A stretch of 64,000 nucleotides of DNA from JBBQLG01 sp964251665 (GTDB taxonomy: Bacteria > Bacteroidota > Bacteroidia > Cytophagales > Spirosomataceae): NCBI GenBank assembly GCA_964251665.1, contig CAXUKO010000004.1, positions 350,419-414,418 on the forward strand, read 5' to 3'. How positions within the stretch are numbered: position 1 is the first letter of the stretch; each line of letters opens with the position of its first letter. This document shows positions 17,612-27,460 of this stretch, piece by piece. The notes under the pieces are model-generated. The model ran no database searches. It saw only the letters and a program-made list of their open reading frames with translations, and had not been told where the DNA came from. The position numbers and the translations under genes were made by a program.

Positions 17612-18778
17612 ATGCTTATGCGGGTGTTACTTGTTTCGTCAGCTACGCCATCCTCCAAAACGGGGGTGACGGCTCACTACAATCGTCTGTTGGCTCATTT
17701 GGCCGATCAGGTTGATACGGTGCGGCTGTTAACGCCGGAAGATGTACCAGTAGTGTTAAAAAAAGTACTGGGTGCGCTGCGTCGGCTGGCCCCATTATTT
17801 GGTTTGAACGGTCGGGTGATATGGCTTGAGATCGAAAACTTTATCAGTATCTGGTCCGCTGTACGAGCCCACCGGGCAGACTATGACATTGTTCATGCGC
17901 AGGATGTTACTTCGGCTGCTGCCGCTACCATCGCGCTCGGCAGGCGGGTACCTGTGGTGGTTACGTGCCACTTCAACGACGATCCACTGACGGAATTCAA
18001 ATCGGTGTACACCCTCAGCGATTGGACTAATCGCCAATTTCTGGCCTGGTACCAGTTTCTGTTCAAACAACCCGATGCGTTCATTACCGTATCAGATTAT
18101 ATTAAGCGGACATCGGCTTTTTTGAGGCCGGAAGGTGTACGTTGCGAGGTGATTCACAATGGGGTATCGTTTCCATCTGAACAGAACCGGCGGGAAGAAG
18201 ATCGGTTCACTGTCGCGAATATTGGCACCCTTGAAGCGCGTAAAAACCAGCAGTTACTGATCCAGACGGCCGATTTGCTGCGTCAACGCGGCATTACTGA
18301 TGTTACGTTCTGGCTGATTGGAGACGGTCCCCAACGGGCAGAGCTGGAAGCCATGACCCGCCAGCGGAATCTGACGAACGTTGTCAGCTTCGAGGGGTTT
18401 CAGACCAATGTGCCTGCCTACCTACAGCGGGCATCGCTGTATGTGCATACCGCAGTGAATGAATCATGGGGCTATAGCATTACGGAAGCTATTGCTTTAG
18501 GAACACCCGTTCTGGCGCTGGCAACGGGCGGAATACCCGAGCAATTTGATCGGTACCAGGCTGGCCTGCTACCCATTCAGACGACACCGAATGAGCTGGC
18601 CGATGCCATTCTTAGCTACCGAAATGCCGACGACCGGCATCGTCTGGCTGCGATACAACAATCCTTCGCCAGAGAGCGATTTAGCATTGACGCGATGATT
18701 GCCAAACACCTGGTTTTTTACCAGTCCATAACCGGTCCCGTCACCAGGCATACCCGTATCCCACTGGTAGCGGCTTGA
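17612..18778 (+). CDS. GT4 glycosyltransferase
   Basis: The 388-residue product has the GT-B fold of family GT4: an N-terminal start MRVLLVSSATPSSKTGVTAH, a linker region VIHNGVSFPSE, and the nucleotide-sugar domain beginning TVANIGTLEARKNQQLLIQ with the donor-binding ESWGYSITEAIALGTPVLA (E-x7-E motif). The start may be the ATG at 17612 or two codons later at 17618. It would add a sugar to the growing repeat unit. It is 28 bp downstream of the GT2 gene and 65 bp before the polymerase. Confidence 0.92.
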   Translation: MLMRVLLVSSATPSSKTGVTAHYNRLLAHLADQVDTVRLLTPEDVPVVLKKVLGALRRLAPLFGLNGRVIWLEIENFISIWSAVRAHRADYDIVHAQDVTSAAAATIALGRRVPVVVTCHFNDDPLTEFKSVYTLSDWTNRQFLAWYQFLFKQPDAFITVSDYIKRTSAFLRPEGVRCEVIHNGVSFPSEQNRREEDRFTVANIGTLEARKNQQLLIQTADLLRQRGITDVTFWLIGDGPQRAELEAMTRQRNLTNVVSFEGFQTNVPAYLQRASLYVHTAVNESWGYSITEAIALGTPVLALATGGIPEQFDRYQAGLLPIQTTPNELADAILSYRNADDRHRLAAIQQSFARERFSIDAMIAKHLVFYQSITGPVTRHTRIPLVAA

Positions 18779-18843
18779 GACTGGGTTTGTAAAGTGCCTG
18801 TCTGTCGGCTAATTGGTCGGCGTTTATAAACACTAAATGCATT

Positions 18844-20103
18844 ATGATTAACTGGATCTATCGCTTTCTGCTGTTCACCCTCCTGTTTGGGGTGAGCGCC
18901 CTGGTCTACGGGGGGAATTCGCTGCATCCACTACTCGATAAAGTGGTGAGTGGTATCACCCTGGTCGGTATTCTCTCGCTTATTGTTTTCTATTTTCGGT
19001 TTCCACCCCTGTATAAGGTGGTAGCATGGCTGGTAGTGATGGGCGTAATTGGCCTGCTCCTCGAATCCAAACACGAATACGGCCAGTTCGTTTATTCGTA
19101 TTTTGTCATCAAACGCTTTGCCTACTGTGGGCTGGCGTTGCTGGCTTTTGTGGCCGCCACGCAGGCCGGGGAATTAAAAATACAATACGCCGTTTACCTT
19201 ATCTTCGCCTTCTATATCATCAATCAGTTGCTTCTGGGGCAGATTTTTACCTATAATCTCACCTCCGAAACCCGCAGCGTAACCTCCAACGAAGCGCTGT
19301 ATTTAATCATTCCGTTCCTGTATTACATGGTGACCTATTTCAAGGAGCGTCGGATAATAGACCTGCTCCTGATGCTGTTCACCTTTGTGCTGATCGTCGT
19401 ACTGCTGCACCGGTCGGTTATTTCTGCGGCTGTAGTGGTGATTGGGGTCGTCGCCGGGCTGTCGCTGATGGGCAAACTGTCGGGTGGCTTTCCGCTGGGT
19501 CGTACGGTGGCTACGTTCATCGTGCTTACCATTGCCCTGATGCCATTGCTGGGCATGCTGCCAGAGAACAAAATCAATGGCCTGGTCGAGAGTATCAGCG
19601 GTATCCTCGATCCAAAAGAAGACAATACCGGTAGCTGGCGGTTGGAGCAGTCGGAGTACTACCTGAGTCAGATTCCCGATAAACCCATTCTGGGCTGGCG
19701 CTATGAGGGCTACGACCGGGGTGAGATTATGGAGAATGAAGATTTTCCGACCAAAGGCACCATTATCCACTCGCAGTACATCGACATGCTGTACAACTAC
19801 GGTGCGGCCGGGCTGGCGCTCAACCTGCTGATCATCCTCGGCACACTGCTGATGATGTACCGCCGGAACGCCACATTTTCAACCGAGCAGACCGTCCTGT
19901 TCGGCTTTATCGTCAGCGGTCTGGTCTACGCCGTTTCCTACCAGCTGCCCGTCTTTTACTGGGGCTTTGTGGGCCTCGGCATGTATTACGCCTTTCAGTC
20001 TCCCCCTCAGTACGACCTTGATTATGAAGACTATACTGAGCTGGAGGATGACGAAACAACCAACACATTAACTGTTTATAAAACCACACAAACCCATGAT
20101 TAG
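18844..20103 (+). CDS. Wzy/O-antigen ligase-like polymerase
   Basis: The 419-residue product has around ten to twelve membrane helices. Between them is a large loop with SWRLEQSEYYLSQIPDKPIL followed by GWRYEGYD and a conserved His in TIIHSQYIDMLYNYG, the usual signature region of Wzy_C/WaaL-type enzymes. It is the only polymerase candidate in the operon, so it most likely joins flipped repeat units in the periplasm. The acidic C-terminal tail (YDLDYEDYTELEDDE) is notable. Its 3' end overlaps the next gene by 8 bp. Confidence 0.87.
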   Translation: MINWIYRFLLFTLLFGVSALVYGGNSLHPLLDKVVSGITLVGILSLIVFYFRFPPLYKVVAWLVVMGVIGLLLESKHEYGQFVYSYFVIKRFAYCGLALLAFVAATQAGELKIQYAVYLIFAFYIINQLLLGQIFTYNLTSETRSVTSNEALYLIIPFLYYMVTYFKERRIIDLLLMLFTFVLIVVLLHRSVISAAVVVIGVVAGLSLMGKLSGGFPLGRTVATFIVLTIALMPLLGMLPENKINGLVESISGILDPKEDNTGSWRLEQSEYYLSQIPDKPILGWRYEGYDRGEIMENEDFPTKGTIIHSQYIDMLYNYGAAGLALNLLIILGTLLMMYRRNATFSTEQTVLFGFIVSGLVYAVSYQLPVFYWGFVGLGMYYAFQSPPQYDLDYEDYTELEDDETTNTLTVYKTTQTHD

Positions 20104-20980
20104 CATTGTTATACCCGTCCATAACCGTAAAGACTATACCCGGCAGTGCCTGGCGTGTTTAGCCGCGCAGACCTACCGGAATTTTCAAATCATTGTGGTA
20201 GACGATGGGTCGACAGATGGTACCGATGAACTGATTTACCGGGAATTCCCGGATGTGGTATTGCTGAAGGGCGATGGCAACCTGTGGTGGACCGAGGCTA
20301 CGAACTGGGGTGTCCGCTACGCGCAGGAGCATCAGGATAAGGGGCAGGAGAACTTCGTGCTGACGCTGAACGACGATACCCGCGTGGAGCCGAACTACCT
20401 GCAAACCATGCTCGACGCGCATGACCTGTACAAACCCTGCCTGATTGGTTCGCCGAGTGTGGACAACGACAACCCCGAAAAGCTGGAATACGCCGGGGCG
20501 GCCTTTGAACTCTATACGGCGGGTGGGCGGCACCTGGCCGAAGACTACCATTACAACTACCGCGAACTGGTAAACCGGACAAAGTACGTAGAGTCGCAGT
20601 CGCTGCCTGGCCGGGGTACGCTGATTCCAATGGCCGTTTTTGAGAAAGTAGGGCTGTATGATTCTAAAAACTACATTCACTACATGTCCGACATCGAGTT
20701 TTCGGTGCGGGCGCGGAAAGCAGGGTACCGGCTGATTGTCAATGTGGCCAGCTTAGTGTATGAATATACGGCGGCTACCGGTATTCAGGTAGAGAAAAAG
20801 ATTACGCTGAAGCAGTTTATCGACGGCTTCACATCGATCAAATCGCCGACGAACCTCAGGGTTCGGTATAATTTTGCCATTGCCCATTCCAAGACGAAGG
20901 TTGTTTACTTCTGCTTCGATGTGGCCCGGATATGCGCGGGTTTTGTGCTGCGAAAGGCCAGATTGATGAAACCGCTCTGA
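20096..20980 (+). CDS. GT2 glycosyltransferase
   Basis: The 294-residue product begins with the classical GT2 fold MISIVIPVHNRKDYTRQCLA and IVVDDGSTDGTDELI; VLTLNDDTRVEPNYL carries the DDT metal-binding motif, and HYMSDIEFSVRARKAGYRL is the later ED-type catalytic region. It is rhamnosyltransferase-like in motif order. It starts 8 bp inside the polymerase gene and stops 3 bp before the next GT4, indicating translational coupling in the operon. Confidence 0.92.
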   Translation: MISIVIPVHNRKDYTRQCLACLAAQTYRNFQIIVVDDGSTDGTDELIYREFPDVVLLKGDGNLWWTEATNWGVRYAQEHQDKGQENFVLTLNDDTRVEPNYLQTMLDAHDLYKPCLIGSPSVDNDNPEKLEYAGAAFELYTAGGRHLAEDYHYNYRELVNRTKYVESQSLPGRGTLIPMAVFEKVGLYDSKNYIHYMSDIEFSVRARKAGYRLIVNVASLVYEYTAATGIQVEKKITLKQFIDGFTSIKSPTNLRVRYNFAIAHSKTKVVYFCFDVARICAGFVLRKARLMKPL

Positions 20981-20983
20981 TCC

Positions 20984-22252
20984 ATGAGAAAAGTCCTGTT
21001 GTCCGCTTATGCCTGCCTGCCAAATCACGGCTCTGAAGAAGGGACGGGATGGACCTATGCCACTACGCTGAGCCAGAACGATCTGGAGGTGCACTGCATG
21101 ACAAAAAAGGATGGCAGGGCAACCATTGAGCCAATTCTGGCAAAGGGGGCATTTCCAAACTTGCGGGTTCATTACGTGCTCCTGCCTCAATGGGTGGATA
21201 AATTCTGTGATTCCAACCTGATCGGAATGTATTTTCACTACCTGTACTGGCAGTGGAGCGCCCTGAAACTGGCCCTGAAACTGGATCAGACGCACCGGTT
21301 CGATCTCGTGCATCACGTCACCTACGGCAGCATTCAGCTGGGCAGCTTTCTGTACAAACTCCGTAAACCCTTCATTTTTGGGCCGGTGGGTGGCGGGCAG
21401 CACGCGCCCAAAGTCCTGAAACGCTACTTCGGGGCGTACTGGTCGCGCGAGTGGATGCGCGACTGGGTCAGCACTATTTTGCAGTATGTCAACCCCGGCT
21501 TTTATAAATCGGTACAGACCGCCGACCGGCTGGTCGTTACCAATCTGGATACCTTTAAGCTGGCCCGGAAACTGCGGCCCAAACTGCCCATCGACCGGAT
21601 CTGGGATGCCGGGTTAAGCCCGTCGTTCTTACCGGAAAAGCCCGTTGAACACTACCCCGACAACACGCTGAAACTCCTGTGGACGGGCCGGTTACTGCCC
21701 CGTAAAGCCCTGGAGCTAACCATTCAGGCCCTGGGTGCCGTTGATCCGGCCATCTCCATCACGCTCACTATCGTGGGCGGCAAGGGCGAAATGGCCGACC
21801 AGGTGCCGCACTACATCGAACGGTATGGTGTCCAGAACCGGGTTAACTGGGTCGGGCACGTATCCTACCAGGCCGTGAAGGACTACTACGAGCAGTCGGA
21901 CGTGTTCTTTTTCACCAGCCTGCGCGACTCCTGCCCGCACCAGTTGCTAGAGGCAATGGCCTATTCGCTGCCGGTGGTGACGCTGGACCTGCACGGGCAG
22001 GCTGAATTAGTGAACGAGAAAACCGGCCTTCGGATCGCGGTGACTGCCGAAGAACAGGTGGTGTCGGACCTGGCGCGGGCCATCGAGTGGATGTATGCTC
22101 ACCCCAACGAGCGGCTGGCGATGGGGCAGGCGGGCTATGCCTTCGCCCAGTCGCAGCTATGGGAAAATAAAATTCGCCAATTCATCGACGAAATCTACCC
22201 GGCCGTACTGGGGGAGGTGATTGATGAACCAGTAGGCATAAAACGCGGATAG
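20984..22252 (+). CDS. GT4 glycosyltransferase, EEGTGW subgroup (paralogue A)
   Basis: The 422-residue product starts MRKVLLSAYACLPNHGSEEG, then a long N-terminal domain with GMYFHYLYWQWSALKLALKL and FIFGPVGGGQHAPK, and a C-terminal GT4 domain (LLWTGRLLPRKALEL; SCPHQLLEAMAYSLPVVTLD with the donor-binding acidic residues). The same features, in the same order and with equal length (422), recur in the gene at 24925-26193, so the two arose by duplication. The two differ in detail (GTGW versus GNGW; DSCPHQL versus DTGPAQL), which suggests different acceptors or donors. Confidence 0.9.
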   Translation: MRKVLLSAYACLPNHGSEEGTGWTYATTLSQNDLEVHCMTKKDGRATIEPILAKGAFPNLRVHYVLLPQWVDKFCDSNLIGMYFHYLYWQWSALKLALKLDQTHRFDLVHHVTYGSIQLGSFLYKLRKPFIFGPVGGGQHAPKVLKRYFGAYWSREWMRDWVSTILQYVNPGFYKSVQTADRLVVTNLDTFKLARKLRPKLPIDRIWDAGLSPSFLPEKPVEHYPDNTLKLLWTGRLLPRKALELTIQALGAVDPAISITLTIVGGKGEMADQVPHYIERYGVQNRVNWVGHVSYQAVKDYYEQSDVFFFTSLRDSCPHQLLEAMAYSLPVVTLDLHGQAELVNEKTGLRIAVTAEEQVVSDLARAIEWMYAHPNERLAMGQAGYAFAQSQLWENKIRQFIDEIYPAVLGEVIDEPVGIKRG

Positions 22253-22299
22253 ATGGCTGACAGCTTGCCGCATGTACTCAACGTAAATAGTGAAAAGGT

Positions 22300-23181
22300 A
22301 TGATTTCTTTAGATCAACTGTCGCAGGTAGGAATTGGCACCAGCCGGGCCGCATCGCTGGGAAGCCGGATGTCGCCCGATGCGTTTACCGCTTTTCTAAA
22401 GATTGCCACCGAACAGGGCGTAAACCTGATTGATACCGCCGATTTCTACGGCTCCGGCGATTCGGAGCGGCTCATTGCCAAATGCCTGAAAACAACGGGT
22501 TACCCGTTTTTTGTGGTAACCAAAGCGGGTTTGCCCTGCGTGCATACACCCGGCTGGCTGTCGCCCCTGAACCAGATCGGTAAGAAACTGAAGCAGCGGG
22601 CGGGTGCCCGGAACAATTACACGGCGGCTTACCTGATCGACAGCGTTCAGAAAAGTACGAAACGATTGAGTGTAGAAGCCGTTGATGCGTTGCTGTTGCA
22701 CGAGCCGAACTGGGATGATATTGCCGATTCGGACTCCTGGGACGGCCTGGCTACGATCCGGCAGCGGGGACTGGCGCGGTACACCGGTGTGTCTACCAAC
22801 GACTACCGGGTGGTGGAGGAAGGTATCCGCAGCGGTCAGGTACAACTGGTGCAAACATCGGTTGCCTGGCGAAGCGAGAATGCTATTGTCGAGATTTGCC
22901 GGGCCCACCGGATTCCGGTTATCGCCAATCAGGTGCTGCAATCTTACAAATCGCTGCAACAACCCTTTGCGCAGCAGGCTGATACCATCCGCCAGTTGAA
23001 GGGCCTGTCCGACATGTCGCTCGCACAGTTCCTGATTGCCTCGGTCCTGGCGGAGAAAAAGGCTACCGCCGTGCTTTTCGGAACCAGCAATCCGGCTCAT
23101 CTGGCGCACAATATCGAGTCGGTGCGCTACGTATCCAGCTTATCGTCGGCCCTGCCGGTGCTCAACCAACTGCTGTCATGA
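22300..23181 (+). CDS. Aldo/keto reductase in the EPS operon
   Basis: The 293-residue product has a complete AKR catalytic tetrad: Asp and Tyr in LIDTADFYGSGDSE, Lys in FFVVTKAG and His in VDALLLHEPNWDD. It ends near NPAHLAHNIESV, the usual AKR cofactor-binding end region. It would reduce a sugar or keto-sugar using NAD(P)H. Its last codons overlap the GMC oxidoreductase by 4 bases (ATGA), and both lie between two duplicated GT4 genes. This coupling suggests that an oxidised sugar made by one enzyme is reduced by the other, but the substrate is not known. Confidence 0.88.
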   Translation: MISLDQLSQVGIGTSRAASLGSRMSPDAFTAFLKIATEQGVNLIDTADFYGSGDSERLIAKCLKTTGYPFFVVTKAGLPCVHTPGWLSPLNQIGKKLKQRAGARNNYTAAYLIDSVQKSTKRLSVEAVDALLLHEPNWDDIADSDSWDGLATIRQRGLARYTGVSTNDYRVVEEGIRSGQVQLVQTSVAWRSENAIVEICRAHRIPVIANQVLQSYKSLQQPFAQQADTIRQLKGLSDMSLAQFLIASVLAEKKATAVLFGTSNPAHLAHNIESVRYVSSLSSALPVLNQLLS

Positions 23182-24875
23182 TCGTCACGAAAAACACGTT
23201 TCACGCTGGAGAGGAGCTGACGGCAGATGTTTGTATTGTTGGTAGTGGCCCGGCGGCTATATCACTGGCCCTTAGTCTGGATGGCTTACCGCTGAGCGTA
23301 ATTATGCTGACAGGCGGAGGATGGCAGGAAACCATTTCAAACCAGGACTTGTACCGGGGTAGTGTATGGCCTACCGGCTCACACGAGTCGCTGGAAGAGA
23401 ACCGCCGACGTCAGTTTGGCGGCACTTCGTCAGCCTGGGGCGGACGCTGTATTCCATTCGAGCCCATTGATTTTAAGACCCGTTCGTGGGTACCAGACAG
23501 TGGCTGGCCTATCTCTTTCGAGGATTTACTTCCGTATTATTATAAAGCCGCAGACCTGTGTCAGATTGGCCGTTTTGAGTTCGACGCCCAAAAAGCCTTC
23601 CCCGACAGTAATCGGGAAATACTGGAAGGGCTGGATTCGGAGGAGTTAATTTCGTACCCACTGGAGCGGTGGAGCCCACCCGTTCATTTCGGCAAAACGT
23701 ACCGGGCTGCGCTGGAAAACAGCCAGAACATCCGGGTGATGATGGACGCTCACGTGCTCTCGATCCTGACAGAAGAAGATGACACAACTGTCAGTCAGGT
23801 CAGCGTATCTATGGGGGGGATGGCCTTGTCCGTCACCGCCCGTGACTTTGTACTGGCTACCGGCGGTATTGAGAATGCCCGTCTGCTGCTGACCTCTACT
23901 AATAACCGTTTTCCTAATGGGCTTGGTAATCAGTACGATAATGTAGGCAGATACTATATGGTCCACTTTAGCGGCATTTATGCCGAAGTTAAACTATATG
24001 ATAAGAAGAAATTGATGGCCGACTTTGAGCGGGATAGTGGGGGGGTATACTGCCGTCGACGCTGGTGGTTTCCCGAGCCCGTTCAGGAGGCCCATCAACT
24101 ACTGAACAACATATTTTTTCTCTACCACGCCAACAGTGATAATGGACACCGGGACGTATTGTTCTCCTCGCGGTTTGTCGCCAAGTCTGTGCTGTCGATC
24201 CTGACACAAAAGTCGGTCAGCCGGGCTGTGAACAAAACAAAATTGGTATTACCGGCCCTGAAAGAACATGCTGTTAATATTGTAAAAAACGGGTTTTTCG
24301 AGATACCTGACCTCATCAAACTGGGGATGCAGCGGATTGCCAAACGGCGGTTACCGTTCCTGCTGCCATCTAAACGGAATGACTACTGGGGACTTTATTT
24401 TCAAGCTGAGCAGGCACCCAACCGCGAGAGCCGAATTTGTTTGTCTGAGTCACAAAAAGACGCTTTTGGTATACCCCGGGCTGAAGCGAAGTTAGCGTTT
24501 CTTGAGGCTGACCTGGAATCCATCGTCAGGTCGCATACGCTGTTTGCCGAGAAGTTTATAGAAAAGAACTTAGGCGAAATACGTTACAACGAACCAGGCC
24601 TGAGACAATATCTGCGGAAACGAATCGAAGCTTTTAATTCATCCTCGCACCATATCGGCACGACCCGGATGTCTGACAATCCGGAAACCGGCGTTGTGGA
24701 CCGGTGGTCGAAGGTATACGGACTGGCCAATTTATACGTGGCTGGCTCATCGGTTTTTCCGACCGGTGGACATGCCAATCCAACGCTGACGATTGTGGCT
24801 CATGCCCTGCTGCTGGCTGATCAGCTAAAACGCAAACATGCTGATAAACAACCCAGTTTGATTACAAATGCTTGA
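23178..24875 (+). CDS. GMC-family FAD oxidoreductase
   Basis: The 565-residue product has the FAD-binding start TADVCIVGSGPAAISLALSL, the block RQFGGTSSAWGGRCIPFEPI, and a typical GMC C-terminal domain: SSHHIGTTRM with the conserved His, NLYVAGSSVFPTGGHANP and TLTIVAHALLLADQL. It resembles the pyranose-oxidase/choline-dehydrogenase side of GMC proteins rather than a Trp-halogenase. No signal peptide is seen, so it acts in the cytoplasm, which fits oxidation of a nucleotide- or lipid-linked sugar. It overlaps the aldo/keto reductase by 4 bases and is followed after 49 bp by the second GT4 paralogue. Confidence 0.87.
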   Translation: MIVTKNTFHAGEELTADVCIVGSGPAAISLALSLDGLPLSVIMLTGGGWQETISNQDLYRGSVWPTGSHESLEENRRRQFGGTSSAWGGRCIPFEPIDFKTRSWVPDSGWPISFEDLLPYYYKAADLCQIGRFEFDAQKAFPDSNREILEGLDSEELISYPLERWSPPVHFGKTYRAALENSQNIRVMMDAHVLSILTEEDDTTVSQVSVSMGGMALSVTARDFVLATGGIENARLLLTSTNNRFPNGLGNQYDNVGRYYMVHFSGIYAEVKLYDKKKLMADFERDSGGVYCRRRWWFPEPVQEAHQLLNNIFFLYHANSDNGHRDVLFSSRFVAKSVLSILTQKSVSRAVNKTKLVLPALKEHAVNIVKNGFFEIPDLIKLGMQRIAKRRLPFLLPSKRNDYWGLYFQAEQAPNRESRICLSESQKDAFGIPRAEAKLAFLEADLESIVRSHTLFAEKFIEKNLGEIRYNEPGLRQYLRKRIEAFNSSSHHIGTTRMSDNPETGVVDRWSKVYGLANLYVAGSSVFPTGGHANPTLTIVAHALLLADQLKRKHADKQPSLITNA

Positions 24876-24924
24876 TTACCAGTGCCCACTATTTGCGAAC
24901 CTGAATGCCCTAACTCCTCGCGTT

Positions 24925-26193
24925 ATGAAAAAAGTTTTAGTATCCGCCTATGCCTGCATCCCGGACCGGGGATCAGAAGAGGGTAACGGTTGGCATTATT
25001 CATCCTTAATCAGTAAACAGGGATATAAAGTCTGGTGCCTGACCAGAACGATTGGCAAAGCGGAGATCGAGAAGAAATTACAGCAGTTTCCGCACCCCAA
25101 CCTGACCTTTGTGTACGTCACCGTGCCGCAGTGGATCGATAAAGCGTACGGGTGGGGATTGCTGGGTATGTATTTTCATTATCTGTACTGGCAGTGGTCT
25201 ACCATGAAAGTGGCATTCCGGCTCAGCGAAACGCATACGTTTGATCTGATTCATCACGTGAGTTATACCAGCCTGCAACTGGGCAGCTTTCTGTACAAAC
25301 TGAAGCGGCCGTTCATCTACGGGCCGGTCGGTGGGGGGCAGGAAGCACCCGAATCCATGCGTCACTATTTTAAAGAGTACTGGCGCAAGGAGAAAATGCG
25401 GTCCTGGGTAAGCAGCCTCATGCTTCGGTTCAACCCCGGCTGCTATGAGTCGGTACGGCAGGCCGAGTATGTGCTGGCCTGGAATGAAGACACGCGCCGG
25501 ATGATTCACGCCCTCGGCCGGACCGAGCGGGTTGAAAAGGAGTTTGGCGGGGTGGGGCAGCATTTTATTCCGTCGGACCCGATCTGCCGTGCTCCGCACC
25601 CAACGCTGGAACTGGTGTGGGTAGGCCGGTTGATGCCACGCAAGGCCCTGGAGCTTTCCCTGCACGGATTCAGTAGGGTGAACCCGGAACTGCCCATTCA
25701 CCTCACCGTGGTGGGCGACGGCGAAATGGCGAAGTACATACCGGAATACATCCGCACGTATGACCTGGACGACCGGGTGACCTGGACCGGTAAAGTAAAT
25801 TATGAGCAGGTGAAGGAGTACTACCGCAAAGCGGACGTCTTTTTCTTTACCAGCCTGCGCGATACGGGTCCGGCACAGTTGATGGAAGCAATGGGGTATT
25901 CGCTGCCCGTTGTGACCCTCGATCTGCACGGACAGGCCGAACTGGTTAATCCGTCGACCGGCATCCGGGTACCGGTTACCGAGCCGGAAGCGGTAGCTGC
26001 GGGGCTGGCAAAGGCCATTGAATGGATGTATTACAACGAGGCCCAGCGCATCGATATGGGACGGAATGCCTTCCGGTTTGCGCAGCGGCAGATCTGGGAA
26101 ACTAAGGTGAACCACATTATTCAGACGTATTATCAGACCATACTCGAGCAGCCGGTCAGCGCTGATTTTGCCGTCAGTCAGGTAAACGACTGA
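24925..26193 (+). CDS. GT4 glycosyltransferase, EEGNGW subgroup (paralogue B)
   Basis: The frame is open from 24868, but the ATG at 24925 (MKKVLVSAYACIPDRGSEEG) aligns exactly with the start of its paralogue at 20984 and gives the same length, 422 residues. It shares GMYFHYLYWQWSTMKVAFRL, FIYGPVGGGQEAPESMRHYF, LVWVGRLMPRKALELSLHGF and the donor-binding LMEAMGYSLPVVTLDLHGQA. It is probably cytoplasmic and adds a sugar to the same lipid-linked repeat as paralogue A. It flanks the reductase/oxidase pair on the downstream side. Confidence 0.9.
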   Translation: MKKVLVSAYACIPDRGSEEGNGWHYSSLISKQGYKVWCLTRTIGKAEIEKKLQQFPHPNLTFVYVTVPQWIDKAYGWGLLGMYFHYLYWQWSTMKVAFRLSETHTFDLIHHVSYTSLQLGSFLYKLKRPFIYGPVGGGQEAPESMRHYFKEYWRKEKMRSWVSSLMLRFNPGCYESVRQAEYVLAWNEDTRRMIHALGRTERVEKEFGGVGQHFIPSDPICRAPHPTLELVWVGRLMPRKALELSLHGFSRVNPELPIHLTVVGDGEMAKYIPEYIRTYDLDDRVTWTGKVNYEQVKEYYRKADVFFFTSLRDTGPAQLMEAMGYSLPVVTLDLHGQAELVNPSTGIRVPVTEPEAVAAGLAKAIEWMYYNEAQRIDMGRNAFRFAQRQIWETKVNHIIQTYYQTILEQPVSADFAVSQVND

Positions 26194-26227
26194 CGGAACA
26201 GTATCCACTTAAACACACGAACAGGCA

Positions 26228-27433
26228 ATGTACATCGGCGTAGTAGGCCCCATGGCGACCAGCGATCTGCTGTCCGAAACAGCCCGGCAGCAGCATCCCG
26301 CCTGCCCCAAAGGGCGGGCGGGTGCTCCTTTAGTCAGTAATCTGGTGAAGGAGTACATCGCTCAGGGGCATCGGGTACTGGCAATCACCATCGACCCGCA
26401 GATGAACGACGATGATGCGCCCTACGTCTATTCGGAGGGGCAGCTCACCTATGTAGTGGCACCTAGCCGGAAGCGCATTTTTCGGCCCAACGGCTGGCGG
26501 CCGGGTCGGACCGCCGACTTTTACCGCTTCGAACGACGCCAGATCCTGACGCTGCTGCAACGGTATAAACCCGACGTGGTGCATGCCCACTGGACATACG
26601 AATTTGCCCTGGCCGCGCTGGCTTACAGCCCGGATGCCCTGATTACGATACACGACCACGCCCTGACGATTTTTAAGTACGTACGGACGCTGGAGCGGCT
26701 CTTTATGCTCATCATGGCGCGGCAGGTATTTAAACGGGGGCGGTGGTTTACGGCCGTATCGCCCTACATGGCCGAGTCGATCCGTTCCATGACGGATAAG
26801 CAGGTGTATGTGGTGGGAAACCCGGTAACGATACCGACCGTGCTGCCCAAAACGACCCTGCCCGACCAGCCCGTGATCAGCGTGGTAGTGAATGGCTGGG
26901 ACGACCGGAAGAACAGCAAAAATGCGCTGCTGGCTTTTAAAGCCGTGCAGCAACGGCATCCGAACGCCGTACTGTGGGCAATGGGAACCGCCTTTGAGCC
27001 AAACGGCGAAGCGGTGGCCTTTTGCCGGAAAAACGACATTACGAACGTCACCTTCTACGGGTCGATGCGGCATGCCGCCGTGCTAGAGAAGATCGCTGCC
27101 AGTACGCTCGTGCTCCACACGTCGCTGGAAGAATCCTTCGGCATGGTGCTCGTTGAGGCCATGAGTTACGGCGTTCCGGTGGTAGCCGGTAAAGAGAGCG
27201 GAGCGGTAGCCTGGGTCGTTGCCGACGGCGGGCTGCTGGTAGACGTTACGCAGGTTGATGCCATTACCGACGCCGTTGACCGGCTGCTGGCTGACCAGAC
27301 CCTGTACGCCCGCACGTCGGCGCGAGCCATCGAGGTAGTGAGTACCCGCTTTCCGATTGAGGCCATCGCTGATGAATACATAGCGTTGTACCGCAAGCAC
27401 AATGCTGCCATTTCTCAGGAGCAGCTGATTTGA
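26228..27433 (+). CDS. GT4 glycosyltransferase
   Basis: The 401-residue product is a GT-B enzyme: the C-terminal half has VVVNGWDDRKNSKNALLAF and LVLHTSLEESFGMVLVEAMS, the usual GT4 E-x7-E donor site (ESFGMVLVE), followed by YGVPVVAGKESGAVAWVV. The N-terminal half contains KPDVVHAHWTYEFALAALAY, the standard acceptor-domain segment. It is unlike the duplicated GT4 pair in sequence. It lies 34 bp after paralogue B and 27 bp before the IPT/TIG lipoprotein. Its role is to add a sugar to the repeat unit or decorate the polymer. Confidence 0.9.
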   Translation: MYIGVVGPMATSDLLSETARQQHPACPKGRAGAPLVSNLVKEYIAQGHRVLAITIDPQMNDDDAPYVYSEGQLTYVVAPSRKRIFRPNGWRPGRTADFYRFERRQILTLLQRYKPDVVHAHWTYEFALAALAYSPDALITIHDHALTIFKYVRTLERLFMLIMARQVFKRGRWFTAVSPYMAESIRSMTDKQVYVVGNPVTIPTVLPKTTLPDQPVISVVVNGWDDRKNSKNALLAFKAVQQRHPNAVLWAMGTAFEPNGEAVAFCRKNDITNVTFYGSMRHAAVLEKIAASTLVLHTSLEESFGMVLVEAMSYGVPVVAGKESGAVAWVVADGGLLVDVTQVDAITDAVDRLLADQTLYARTSARAIEVVSTRFPIEAIADEYIALYRKHNAAISQEQLI

Positions 27434-27460
27434 ACCGTATTACATCTTACTAACTTAGTT

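Noticed and set aside
25078..26208. 376-codon minus-strand ORF within the GT4 paralogue B
   Set aside because: It is antisense to a conserved GT4 gene and mirrors the same type of shadow in paralogue A.
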